Assembly: GCF_004123905.1 (NCBI RefSeq)
Contig: NZ_MZXW01000029.1
Location: 1 to 64,000 of the forward strand
DNA length: 64,000 nt
Source: Bradyrhizobium betae
GTDB taxonomy: Bacteria > Pseudomonadota > Alphaproteobacteria > Rhizobiales > Xanthobacteraceae
Reading direction: 5' to 3'
The position numbers were made by a program, and so were the translations under genes. This document shows positions 18,133 to 26,266 of the stretch, one piece after another. The notes under the pieces are model-generated. The model was not told the DNA's origin. It ran no database searches and worked only from the letters and a program-made list of their open reading frames with translations. The stretch's first letter is position 1. Each line of letters starts with the position of its first letter.

Positions 18133-19209
18133 ATGTCTGCTGCGCTGGGTCTCAAAGCCAAGCCGATCGCCACCGAACCCGCTGACGATGATTCCGACAT
18201 TTCCGCGCTGATCAACCGCCTGACCGCGGAGGTCAACCAGATCGCGGTCGACAAGACCAAGTCGATCCAGCAGATCACCAACCAGATGAAGATGCTGGCG
18301 CTGAACGCGCTGATCGAGAGCTCGCGCGCCGGTGCACAGGGCGCGGGCTTCGCGGTGGTGGCGCAGGAAGTGCGCGGCGTCGGCCAGCAGGTCGAGACCA
18401 TCGCACGTGAGCTTGAATCCCAGCTGACCAAGCGCACCGGCGATCTCGTTTCCTCGATCGACCGCATGAGCCAGCGTTCGCGCGGCGAGCGCATGGTCGA
18501 CCTCTCGCTGAACGCGGTCGAGCTGATCGACCGCAACCTCTATGAGCGCACCTGCGACGTGCGCTGGTGGGCGACCGACTCAGCCGTGGTCGATTGCGCG
18601 GCGTCGCCTGCGCCGGCAGCGGTGACCTACGCTTCGCAACGGCTCGGCGTCATCCTTGGCGCCTACACCGTCTATCTCGATCTCTGGCTTTGCGACCTCG
18701 ACGGCAACGTCATCGCCAACGGCCGCGCGGATCGTTTTCGTGTGGTCGGCCAGAACGTCGCCCACACAAAGTGGTTTCGCGAGGCGAAGACCTTGCGCTC
18801 CGGCGACGACTATGTCGCCGGCGACGTCGAGAACCAGTCCCTGCTCGGCAATGCGCAGGTCGCAACCTATTGCGCCAGCGTCCGCGCCGGCGGCCAGGCC
18901 AACGGCGCGCCGATCGGCGTGCTCGCGATCCATTTCGACTGGGAGCCGCAGGCGCGCGCGATCGTGCAAGGCGTCCGCGTCGGTGACGCCGACAAGGCCC
19001 GCGTGCTGCTGGTCGACTCGAATTTTCGCGTCATCGCCGCCTCCGACGGCCAAGGCATTTTGAGCGAGCGTGTCTCGCTGTCGCTCAACGGCCAGCGCTC
19101 CGGCTTCTATCAGGACCGCTCCGGCACGATGGTCGCCTTCCATGCGACGCCGGGTTACGAGACTTATCGCGGGCTCGGCTGGTACGGCGTGATCGTCTGC
19201 GCGGCGTGA
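18133..19209 (+). CDS. Soluble MCP-like protein with C-terminal sensory domain
   Basis: The 358-residue protein has no membrane segment. Residues about 25-110 carry the tip of an MCP signalling hairpin (MKMLALNALIESSRAGAQGAGFAVVAQEVR), which in chemoreceptors contacts CheA and CheW. The remaining C-terminal part looks like a Cache-type sensory domain (LGAYTVYLDLWLCDLDGNVIANGR, RSGDDYVAGDV, VLLVDSNFRVIAASDGQG). This order, signalling part first and sensor last, is reversed relative to usual chemoreceptors, and the hairpin is short. ATG at 18133 has AGGGAAC upstream. It may act outside chemotaxis; no che genes are near. Confidence 0.72.
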   Translation: MSAALGLKAKPIATEPADDDSDISALINRLTAEVNQIAVDKTKSIQQITNQMKMLALNALIESSRAGAQGAGFAVVAQEVRGVGQQVETIARELESQLTKRTGDLVSSIDRMSQRSRGERMVDLSLNAVELIDRNLYERTCDVRWWATDSAVVDCAASPAPAAVTYASQRLGVILGAYTVYLDLWLCDLDGNVIANGRADRFRVVGQNVAHTKWFREAKTLRSGDDYVAGDVENQSLLGNAQVATYCASVRAGGQANGAPIGVLAIHFDWEPQARAIVQGVRVGDADKARVLLVDSNFRVIAASDGQGILSERVSLSLNGQRSGFYQDRSGTMVAFHATPGYETYRGLGWYGVIVCAA

Positions 19210-19578
19210 GGCTCCAAACAAAAACTTCGAAATCAACCCCATGCACAGTAGAATGGGGCTGATAGCATTGGGCTTTTCGGCCGGTCCCGTCGTTTGACAC
19301 GTCGGGCAAAACACCGGCAATCGGCAATGATTGCGCAATCCCCGTCTGGCCGTTGGTCTCGCCTGATACAGGTGGGCGCTCAAGACACAAGGGCATGCCC
19401 CCTTACCAATTGTCGTCTCCGTCACGTCGACATGTCTTGCGCATTTTTCGATAACGCAGGCCGGTTTCAGGCAAGAGCCCGCCCCATTGCTCCTGTAGAA
19501 CATCGCACGCATCAGTCGAGCGCGAGCACCAGGCATCCTTGATCACCCCACGCTCGCAAAATTCCAAGGAGACAGGCC
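19210..19578. other. Intergenic stretch without gene
   Basis: About 370 bases of lower coding potential. The segment near 19290-19320 (TTTGACACGTCGGGCAAAACA) resembles sequences I associate with Bradyrhizobium intergenic DNA, but I cannot confirm this. No hairpin terminator with a T-run is visible after the MCP-like gene. GGAGACAGG just before 19579 is the ribosome-binding site of the next gene. Confidence 0.4.
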
Positions 19579-20322
19579 ATGAAGATCGTCGTGATCGGCG
19601 GGACCGGATTGATCGGATCAAAGCTTGTGGCGAAGCTGAAGCAGCAGGGCCACGACGCCGTGCCAGCTTCGCCGAAATCAGGTGTGAACGCCGTGACCGG
19701 CGAAGGCCTCGCAGCAGCGCTGGCGGGCGCGGATGTCGTCGTCGACGTTGCCAACGCGCCGTCATGGGAGCCGGCCGCCGTGCTCGAGTTCTTCCAGCGC
19801 TCGAGCAAAAATCTCGTCGCGGCGGAGGCTGCGGCGGGGGTGAAGCATCACGTGGCGCTGTCGATCGTGGGGACTGAACGGTCGCCCGACATCCCCTATT
19901 TCCGTGCCAAGCTCGCCCAGGAGAACATCATCAAGGCCGCCTCGATCCCCTACTCGATCGTGCGCGCCACCCAGTTCTTCGAATTCCTCGGCGCCATCGG
20001 CGAAATGGGGGTGATTGACGGCAAGATCGTCGTTCCCTCAGCCCAGTTTCAGCCGATCGCGGCCGAGGATGTCGCTGATCGCCTCGCGGAAGTCGTAATA
20101 GGCAAGCCGCTCAACGGCACGATCGATATCGCAGGGCCCGAAAAAGCCCCCTTCAACGAATTCATCGCACGCCGCCTGAAGGCATCTGGCGACGCCCGAC
20201 CCGTGATCGGAGATCCGAAGGCGTCCTATTACGGCGCCCCCATCGACGACACGTCGCTGAATCCGCTAGGCGAAGCGCGGCTCGGGAAAATCCCGCTGGC
20301 GACGTGGCTCGCGAGCCTCTGA
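19579..20322 (+). CDS. NAD(P)-binding protein (atypical SDR, NmrA-like)
   Basis: The 247-residue protein begins with a Rossmann motif, VVIGGTGLIGSKL, and continues with ADVVVDVANAP and IPYSIVRATQFFEF, typical of NmrA/HSCARG-like atypical SDRs. Such proteins act as redox-sensing regulators or reductases. The start has GGAGACAGG upstream. The cupin gene follows by 12 bases, so the two form an operon. The real substrate is unknown. Confidence 0.85.
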   Translation: MKIVVIGGTGLIGSKLVAKLKQQGHDAVPASPKSGVNAVTGEGLAAALAGADVVVDVANAPSWEPAAVLEFFQRSSKNLVAAEAAAGVKHHVALSIVGTERSPDIPYFRAKLAQENIIKAASIPYSIVRATQFFEFLGAIGEMGVIDGKIVVPSAQFQPIAAEDVADRLAEVVIGKPLNGTIDIAGPEKAPFNEFIARRLKASGDARPVIGDPKASYYGAPIDDTSLNPLGEARLGKIPLATWLASL

Positions 20323-20334
20323 GAAGGATAACCC

Positions 20335-20748
20335 ATGTGCAGATTGCTGATCGCAGCCGCGGTTTATGCCGCAACTGTCCTGACAGCCCACGCGGCCGAG
20401 CCCGCGCCAATGGCAAAAGTGTCGGTCGTGTTCGACCAAGCCCTGCCGAACGTTCCGGGCAAGAGCATGAAGGGCGTGCTGGTCGAGTATGGTCCGGGAG
20501 GCTCCTCGCCGGCTCACATGCACCCGCGCTCCGCATTCATCTACGCCACCATCCTGGAAGGCGCGATCCGTAGTCAGGTCAACGACGAACCGGCCAAGGT
20601 CTATCACAAGGGAGAGAACTTCTTCGAACGCCCTGGTGATCGCCATGCCGTCAGCGCCAATGCCAGTGAGACCGAGCCCGCAAAACTGCTGGCGGTGTTC
20701 GTGGTGGATACAGCCGACAAGGAGCTGGTGACGCCGATCACGAAGTAA
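20335..20748 (+). CDS. Exported cupin-domain protein
   Basis: The 137-residue protein has a signal peptide (MCRLLIAAAVYAATVLTAHA) and one cupin barrel with the metal-binding set in AHMHPRSAFIYATILEGAIRSQ and GDRHAVSANASETEP. It shares with the cupin at 10475 the segments LPNVPGK, YGPGG, (G)A/EIRSQ and HAVSANAS/HLVSANAS, so the two are paralogues. It is co-transcribed with the NAD(P)-binding protein. It ends close to the convergent L,D-transpeptidase gene. Confidence 0.82.
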   Translation: MCRLLIAAAVYAATVLTAHAAEPAPMAKVSVVFDQALPNVPGKSMKGVLVEYGPGGSSPAHMHPRSAFIYATILEGAIRSQVNDEPAKVYHKGENFFERPGDRHAVSANASETEPAKLLAVFVVDTADKELVTPITK

Positions 20749-20765
20749 CGGCGAATGAGCTGACA

Positions 20766-21827
20766 CTACCGCGCCGAAGCACTGGCATTGGCCGGCGCGT
20801 CCACGAACGCGACCAGCGTGCCTTTCGACACGCTGCCGGCAACACGTTCCGCATCCCAATTGGTGAGACGGACGCAGCCGTGCGACTCTGCCTTTGAGAT
20901 CTTTCCCGGCGAAGGCGTGCCATGAATGCCATAGCCCTCAGCCGAAAGGTTGATCCACACGGTGCCGACCGGATTGTTCGGACCGGGCTTGATGGTGAAG
21001 GGCTTGCGGGAATGAACGCCCTTAAAGTGATAGTCGGGATTGTAGCGATAGTACGGATTTCGGCTGACCTCCGTGACCTTCAGCGTGCCCGAGGGTGACG
21101 GCTTGTCTTCGCTGCCGACGGTGGCCGGATAAAATCCGATCAGCGCATTCGATTTGTCGAACAGTTTTACCGTCTGCCTGACCTTGTCGACCTCGACCCT
21201 GTCAGCCTTGGCAGGCGTCCCCTCGCCTCCGCTGGTGGTGTCGACCACGACGATGGTCTCGCCGGCACGATCGAAATGGCGACCCGGGTTGAGCGCCGCC
21301 AGAAGTTGCTCGCTCATGTGAAACTTCTCGGCCAGGGCCTCACGCGGATTGGCGAAGCCCAGCTTCGGGATGTCCTTCATGTCTTCCAGTTTCGACGGCA
21401 GCTTGTTCAGGAAAGGACCCGCCACGTCCTGCCCGGTGATGGTGTAGGTCAGCGTCACCGGCCGGTCGTCCGCCCGCAGCGCTGTCCAGACATCATCCGT
21501 CATGGTGTCCGAGCCCGGTAATTGCCGGGCCTCCGCATAGGCCCGCAGCGCTTTCTTCGCGTTCTCGCCAAATCTACCGTCGATCTCGCCGGGCGAGAAG
21601 TGAGCCCTGTCGAGGAGGACCTGGAGCCGGACTCCCGCCGGTGTTGGCGTCTCCTTCGATAACGTCTTCTTGGACGGCTCGGCGGCGTTGACAGCAGCCG
21701 AGTTCATCTCGGCCGCGACGACAGGCGCAGCCGCCAAAGCCAGGACTAGAACGACGTAAGCCGGCCAGGCGCGGCCGATGGACCAGGCCCTATTCACAGT
21801 CCTCCGTTGCACGCCACCTTCGTCCAT
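20766..21827 (-). CDS. L,D-transpeptidase (YkuD) with peptidoglycan-binding domain
   Basis: The 353-residue exported protein has an N-terminal hydrophobic signal (about residues 20-39), a PG_binding_1 domain (LLDRAHFSPGEIDGRFGENAKKAL) and a YkuD domain. The YkuD active site is HGTPSPGKISKAESHGCVRL, with catalytic Cys in SHGCVRL (about residue 319). These enzymes form 3-3 cross-links in peptidoglycan or attach proteins to it, which is frequent in Rhizobiales. The start at 21827 has GGAG about eight bases upstream. Confidence 0.92.
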   Translation of the reverse strand: MDEGGVQRRTVNRAWSIGRAWPAYVVLVLALAAAPVVAAEMNSAAVNAAEPSKKTLSKETPTPAGVRLQVLLDRAHFSPGEIDGRFGENAKKALRAYAEARQLPGSDTMTDDVWTALRADDRPVTLTYTITGQDVAGPFLNKLPSKLEDMKDIPKLGFANPREALAEKFHMSEQLLAALNPGRHFDRAGETIVVVDTTSGGEGTPAKADRVEVDKVRQTVKLFDKSNALIGFYPATVGSEDKPSPSGTLKVTEVSRNPYYRYNPDYHFKGVHSRKPFTIKPGPNNPVGTVWINLSAEGYGIHGTPSPGKISKAESHGCVRLTNWDAERVAGSVSKGTLVAFVDAPANASASAR

Positions 21828-21933
21828 GTGCCAGCTCCGAAGTGGAGACGATCATGGCAATGGCAACGCCGCTCTGCCGCGGAAGTTTCCGGTTTTTCCC
21901 GCAAACCGGCCAAACTGCGTGATTCGTCGGCAA

Positions 21934-22938
21934 TCATGCAGCCCGGCGAGCAGCCATCTCCGCCGCAAGCAGCAGGGCGGCTCGGCTGGCGCCGATCGAG
22001 GCGATGCCCTGGCCCGCGATGTCGTAGGCAGTGCCGTGCGCGGGCGTGCAGATCGGGAATGGGAAACCGCCGAGCAGGGTCACACCGCGGTCAAAGCCCA
22101 TCAGCTTCATCGCGATCTGGCCCTGGTCATGATACATCGTCAGCACTGCATCGAAGGCACCGTTCTTGGCGCGCAGGAACACCGTGTCGGCGGGAAACGG
22201 CCCCTCGGCGGCAATACCCTCGCGCTGGCCGGCCTCGACCACGGGTGCGATCACATCGATCTCTTCGCGACCGAAATTGCCGCCATCGCCGGCGTGCGGA
22301 TTGAGGCCTGCAACCGCAATGCGCGGCCGCGCAAAGCCGGCGTTGCGCATGCAGGCATCGGTCAGCCTGAGCGCGCGGTGGATGCGTTCGCCAGACAGCT
22401 TTGCAGCGACATCCCTCAGCGGGATATGCGAGGTGACCCGTCCGTTCCAGAGCCGATCGAGCACGTTGAATTCGCTCGCCGGTGTCTTGAGACCGACCAC
22501 CTCCGCGGAAAACGCGATCTCGTCGTCATATTCGGCGCGGGCCAGCCGCATCGCCTGCTTGTTGAAGGGAGTGAAGCAGACGGCGTCCACGCTGCCATCG
22601 CGCCCGAGTTCTAGCGCGCGCCGGTAATTGGCCAGCGCGAATTGTCCGCCGGCAAGGGTCGCAGCTTTCGGTTCGACCTCTTTGGGATCGAGATGACCGA
22701 GATCGACAAACAGCGCATCGCCCTTCGCCGCCCGAAGGTCGGCCCCCTGCTGCACCACGCTCATATCAGGCTTGACGCCCGCGACCCGCGCGCCCTCGTC
22801 GAAGATGCGGCGGTCGCCGATCACGACGAGCCGGCAGCTCGCGCGGATATCGTCCTGCACCACAAGCTTCGCCGTCAGCTCCGGGCTGATGCCGGCGGGG
22901 TCTCCCATGGCCAGTGCGATGAGCGGCTTTGCGGTCAT
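21934..22938 (-). CDS. PdxA family 4-phosphate dehydrogenase (probable catabolic paralogue)
   Basis: The 334-residue protein has the PdxA signatures: AMGDPAGISPE at the start, HIPLRDV, GLNPHAGDGGNFGREE and YHDQGQIAMK. PdxA itself oxidises 4-phosphohydroxy-L-threonine in vitamin B6 synthesis. This member departs from canonical PdxA at YHDQGQIAMK and at TPAHGTAYDIAGQG, resembling PdxA2-type or other dehydrogenases that act on sugar-acid phosphates or dihydrodiols. Its ATG overlaps the end of the transporter gene tctA, making it the last gene of a six-gene catabolic unit. A catabolic role is inferred from context. Confidence 0.8.
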   Translation of the reverse strand: MTAKPLIALAMGDPAGISPELTAKLVVQDDIRASCRLVVIGDRRIFDEGARVAGVKPDMSVVQQGADLRAAKGDALFVDLGHLDPKEVEPKAATLAGGQFALANYRRALELGRDGSVDAVCFTPFNKQAMRLARAEYDDEIAFSAEVVGLKTPASEFNVLDRLWNGRVTSHIPLRDVAAKLSGERIHRALRLTDACMRNAGFARPRIAVAGLNPHAGDGGNFGREEIDVIAPVVEAGQREGIAAEGPFPADTVFLRAKNGAFDAVLTMYHDQGQIAMKLMGFDRGVTLLGGFPFPICTPAHGTAYDIAGQGIASIGASRAALLLAAEMAARRAA

Positions 22939-24473
22939 ATGATCACCTTCTCCTGAGCAGTCGTCTCATTGGTGGGTGGCGCAGGCTTGTGAAGCAGGCG
23001 TGCGAGCTGCAGCACGAGCGGAAGCAGCAGCAGCGCAACGCCGCCCACGATCAGGCACGTCACCAGCTTGTTTGCGAAGAAGATCCCGAGCGATCCCTTT
23101 GACATCAGCATCGACTGCCGGAACGCATCCTCGGCCTTGTCGCCGATGACGATCGCGAGTACGAGCGGCGCCAGCGGATAGAACAGCTTCTTGAAGAGAT
23201 AGCCGACGATGCCGAAGCCGAGCATCGTGACCACGTCGAGATAGGAGTTCGACACGGAATAAGCGCCGACGACGCAGATGATCACGATCAGCGGCGCGAT
23301 GATCACGAACGGAATCCGCATCAGGGCGGCAAAGACCGGGACGGTGAGCAGCACCAGCGCGACGGCGACGATGTTGCCGACATACATCGAGGCGATCAGA
23401 CCCCAGACGAAGTCTTTCTGGTCAACGAACAACATCGGCCCGGGATTGAGACCCCAGATCATCAGCCCGCCCATCATGACGGCCGCGGTTGCCGAGCCGG
23501 GAATGCCGAGCGAGAGCATCGGCAGCAGCGCGCTGGTGCCGGCGGCATGGTCGGCCGTCTCCGGCGAGATGATGCCTTCGACCTCGCCGGTGCCAAAATA
23601 TCGGCCCCGACGCGAGAAGCGGCGGGCGATGCCATAGCTCATGAAGGAGGCCGCGGTCGGGCCACCCGGGGTGATCCCCATCCAGCAGCCGATCGCAGCG
23701 CTGCGCAGCAGTGCAACGCTGTGCCTGGGCAGGCGGCCGACCGCGCGAAACACCTCGCGCCAATCGATCTTCGAGGAGACCGCGCGGGCGTGAAACTCTT
23801 CTTCGACGGCCACCAACAACTCGCCGATGCCGAACAGGCCCATCACCGCGACGACGAAGTTCACGCCCTTGACCAGCTCGTCCACACCCATGGTGAGACG
23901 GACGCTGCCGGACACGGTGTCGATGCCGATGGCGGCGATGGCAAAGCCGATCGCCAGCGCCACGACGGTCTTGATCGGCGCCGCGCCGCCCATGCCGACG
24001 AAGCTCGCGAAGGCCAGGAAATAGACCGCGAAATATTCAGCCGGCCCGAACGCGAGCGCGACCTGCGCCACCCAGGAGGCGAGGAAGGTGATCAGGATGA
24101 CGCCGATCAACGCGCCGAACGCCGCCGAGCCGAAGGCGGTGGCGAGCGCCGTCGTCGGCCGTCCGTCGCGCGCCATCGGGTAACCGTCGAAGGTGGTTGC
24201 GACGGAGGACGGCTCGCCGGGAATGTTAAACAGGATCGAGGTGACCGAGCCGCCGAACAGTGCGCCCCAATACATGCTGGAGAGCAGGATGATCGCCGAG
24301 ACCGGCTGCATGCCGAAGGTCAGCGGCAGCAGCAGCGACACGCCGTTCGGCGCGCCCAGCCCCGGCAGCACGCCGACGAGGATGCCGAGCAGCACGCCGA
24401 CCACCATCAGGGCCAGATGCGGCACGGTGACCGCGATGGTGAAGCCGTGGAGGAGCTCTGAGAGATTATCCAT
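22935..24473 (-). CDS. tctA: Tripartite tricarboxylate transporter large permease (TctA)
   Basis: The 512-residue, about 11-12-helix membrane protein is the large subunit of the TTT family. Family motifs include GVLPGLGAPNGVSLLLPLTFGMQP near residue 35 and GITPGGPTAASFMSYG. It imports carboxylates using an ion gradient, with TctB and the periplasmic TctC. It lies 11 bases after tctB and overlaps the PdxA-like gene by four bases. The substrate is unknown, and nearby enzymes suggest a carboxylate degraded as a CoA ester. Confidence 0.93.
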   Translation of the reverse strand: MDNLSELLHGFTIAVTVPHLALMVVGVLLGILVGVLPGLGAPNGVSLLLPLTFGMQPVSAIILLSSMYWGALFGGSVTSILFNIPGEPSSVATTFDGYPMARDGRPTTALATAFGSAAFGALIGVILITFLASWVAQVALAFGPAEYFAVYFLAFASFVGMGGAAPIKTVVALAIGFAIAAIGIDTVSGSVRLTMGVDELVKGVNFVVAVMGLFGIGELLVAVEEEFHARAVSSKIDWREVFRAVGRLPRHSVALLRSAAIGCWMGITPGGPTAASFMSYGIARRFSRRGRYFGTGEVEGIISPETADHAAGTSALLPMLSLGIPGSATAAVMMGGLMIWGLNPGPMLFVDQKDFVWGLIASMYVGNIVAVALVLLTVPVFAALMRIPFVIIAPLIVIICVVGAYSVSNSYLDVVTMLGFGIVGYLFKKLFYPLAPLVLAIVIGDKAEDAFRQSMLMSKGSLGIFFANKLVTCLIVGGVALLLLPLVLQLARLLHKPAPPTNETTAQEKVII

Positions 24474-24484
24474 CGGCCTCGTCC

Positions 24485-24967
24485 TCAGAGGCCGAACGCG
24501 GCGGCGAGCGCGCCATGCGGCAGGCTGACCTGGAACATGCGCTCGAACACGACGTAAAGCCCGATTGCCGTCGCAAGCGCCATGGCAAGCGCACGCGGAA
24601 CGGATTGATGTTTTGGGATTGCCAGCACTGCGAAGACGTAACCGGCCGAGGCGAGGTACATCCCGATCAGGGGGATCGCTGCAACGAAGGCCGTGGCCGG
24701 CACGAACAGGCTGGCAATCCGGCGCAGCTCGATCGGCGTGATCGCGATGGGGACATTTGCCAGTGAGGCAACTGGCATCACGCCCCGCACCAGATTGTAG
24801 AGGCTCCCGAGCACGATGATGACGCCAGTCAGGAACGGGAACGTGCCGGACTCCACGCCCGCACTCGACCAGCCGATGCCGTTGTCGAGACTCTGGACCA
24901 CCACCGCGATACCAAAACTGCCGGTGAGGACAGCGGTCGCAAGTTCAAGCGCGCGGCGCGAGATCAT
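24485..24967 (-). CDS. tctB: Tripartite tricarboxylate transporter small permease (TctB)
   Basis: The 160-residue protein has four hydrophobic segments, as expected for TctB (about 150 residues). Start at ATG 24967 is supported by GCGGAG upstream. An alternative start 45 bases upstream would add a polar stretch. It is separated from tctC by a palindromic repeat, but the order tctC-tctB-tctA is standard and the genes are likely one unit. Confidence 0.9.
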   Translation of the reverse strand: MISRRALELATAVLTGSFGIAVVVQSLDNGIGWSSAGVESGTFPFLTGVIIVLGSLYNLVRGVMPVASLANVPIAITPIELRRIASLFVPATAFVAAIPLIGMYLASAGYVFAVLAIPKHQSVPRALAMALATAIGLYVVFERMFQVSLPHGALAAAFGL

Positions 24968-25027
24968 CGAGGGCTCCGCTCTGGTGTGGGACAAGGTCCG
25001 GTCATGGCGCACGCGTCCCTAGCATTC

Positions 25028-25170
25028 GCTGTCGTCCCTGCGAACGCAGGGACCCATAACCACAGGGAGACGTTTGACGAAGACTGGAAGTTAGATTTTC
25101 GTCGGTACAACGACCGATACGGATCGAGAGATCACGCGGTATGGGTCCCCGCGTTCGCGGGGACGACAGC
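25028..25170. repeat. Inverted palindromic repeat pair between tctC and tctB
   Basis: Arms of 31 bases (25028-25058 and 25140-25170) are inverted copies differing at two positions. Each arm is itself a hairpin: GTCCCTGCG/CGCAGGGAC on the left, GTCCCCGCG/CGCGGGGAC on the right. The two differences are paired (T-A versus C-G), preserving the stem. The about 80 bases between are unrelated. This is the appearance of a REP- or MITE-like mobile palindrome. Confidence 0.8.
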
Positions 25171-25222
25171 GGAGTTGGTGGAGAAACCCTGCTCCCATCA
25201 AAGGTAATGCAAGCACCCCGCC

Positions 25223-26215
25223 TCACTTGACGAGCCAGCCCTGCTCGCCCGCGACCTGCTTGACGTGTTCGAGGTCCTCCTTGATGAACTTGTCGAACTC
25301 GGCGCCGGTCAGGAACGTGTCGACCTGGGAGGTTTTTTCGATGTAGTCCTTCCATTCCGGCGTCGCCTGCACCTTCTTCATGAGGTCGACATAGAACGCG
25401 GCCTGGTCCGGCGTGACCTTGCCGGGGAGCCACACCGTGCGCGGCTGCTCATATTGCTTGATGTCGAGCCCCTGCTCGGCGCAGGTCGGAACGTCGCCCC
25501 AGCCTTCGGTCGCGGTGACCTTGGCGCCCTGCGGCAGCCGCTTCGGGCTGAACACGCAGAGCGGCCGCTGCGTGCCGCCGCGCCATTGCCCGAGGCTCTC
25601 GCTGGGATTGTTGACGTGGGAATCGAGGTGGCCGCCGGCGAGCTGCACGGCGGTCTCGGCGCCGCTCTTGAAGGGGATATAGGTCAGCTTGACCTTGCCG
25701 GTCTTCTCGATCATGCGCGTCAGCACCTCGTCGGTGTCCTTGGACTGCGCACCGCCCATCTTGAAGTCGCCCGATGCGGCCGCCTTCAAATAATCGCCCG
25801 CCGTCTTGAAAGGCGAGTCCTGCTTGACCCAGAGCAAGAACTCGTCCTGCGCCATCGCTGCGATCGGGGTGAGATCGGTGTAGTTGAAGGCGACCTTGGA
25901 GACGAGCGGCTGCTGCCAGGCGTTCGACGTGCCGAAGATCACCTTGTAGGGATCGCCGGCGGAGGCCTTGCCATAGACATAGCCTTCGGCGCCGCTACCG
26001 CCACCCTTGTTGACGACGACGATCGGCTGGTCCGTCAGCTTGTACTTGGTGATGATGTTCTGCACCGCGCGGGCGATATTGTCGGTGCCGCCGCCCGGCC
26101 CGGCCGTGGCAATGAACTCGATCGGCTTTTGCGGTTGCCAGGCCGAGAGCGCCGGCATCGTGCCGGCGAGCACGGAAGCAGCCGCACACAGCAGAAGCTT
26201 TGACGTCCCACCCAT
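25223..26215 (-). CDS. tctC: Tripartite tricarboxylate transporter binding protein (TctC/Bug)
   Basis: The 330-residue protein has a signal peptide (LLLCAAASVLAGTMPALSA) and the Bug-family fold, with PIEFIATAGPGGGTDNIAR, VVVNKGGGSGAEGYVYGK and SKDTDEVLTRMIEKTG. It binds a carboxylate in the periplasm for TctAB. It lies 51 bases downstream of the CoA-transferase gene on the same strand and upstream of a REP-like palindrome, which may reduce expression of tctBA relative to tctC. Confidence 0.93.
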   Translation of the reverse strand: MGGTSKLLLCAAASVLAGTMPALSAWQPQKPIEFIATAGPGGGTDNIARAVQNIITKYKLTDQPIVVVNKGGGSGAEGYVYGKASAGDPYKVIFGTSNAWQQPLVSKVAFNYTDLTPIAAMAQDEFLLWVKQDSPFKTAGDYLKAAASGDFKMGGAQSKDTDEVLTRMIEKTGKVKLTYIPFKSGAETAVQLAGGHLDSHVNNPSESLGQWRGGTQRPLCVFSPKRLPQGAKVTATEGWGDVPTCAEQGLDIKQYEQPRTVWLPGKVTPDQAAFYVDLMKKVQATPEWKDYIEKTSQVDTFLTGAEFDKFIKEDLEHVKQVAGEQGWLVK

Positions 26216-26266
26216 GATTTCCTCCAGCTTTTTGTGTTTTGTTTTTGTGTTCTATCGGCAGTCCGG

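Noticed and set aside
25028..25170. Inverted repeat as a CRISPR fragment
   Set aside because: Only two inverted arms, no regularly spaced direct repeats and no cas genes.
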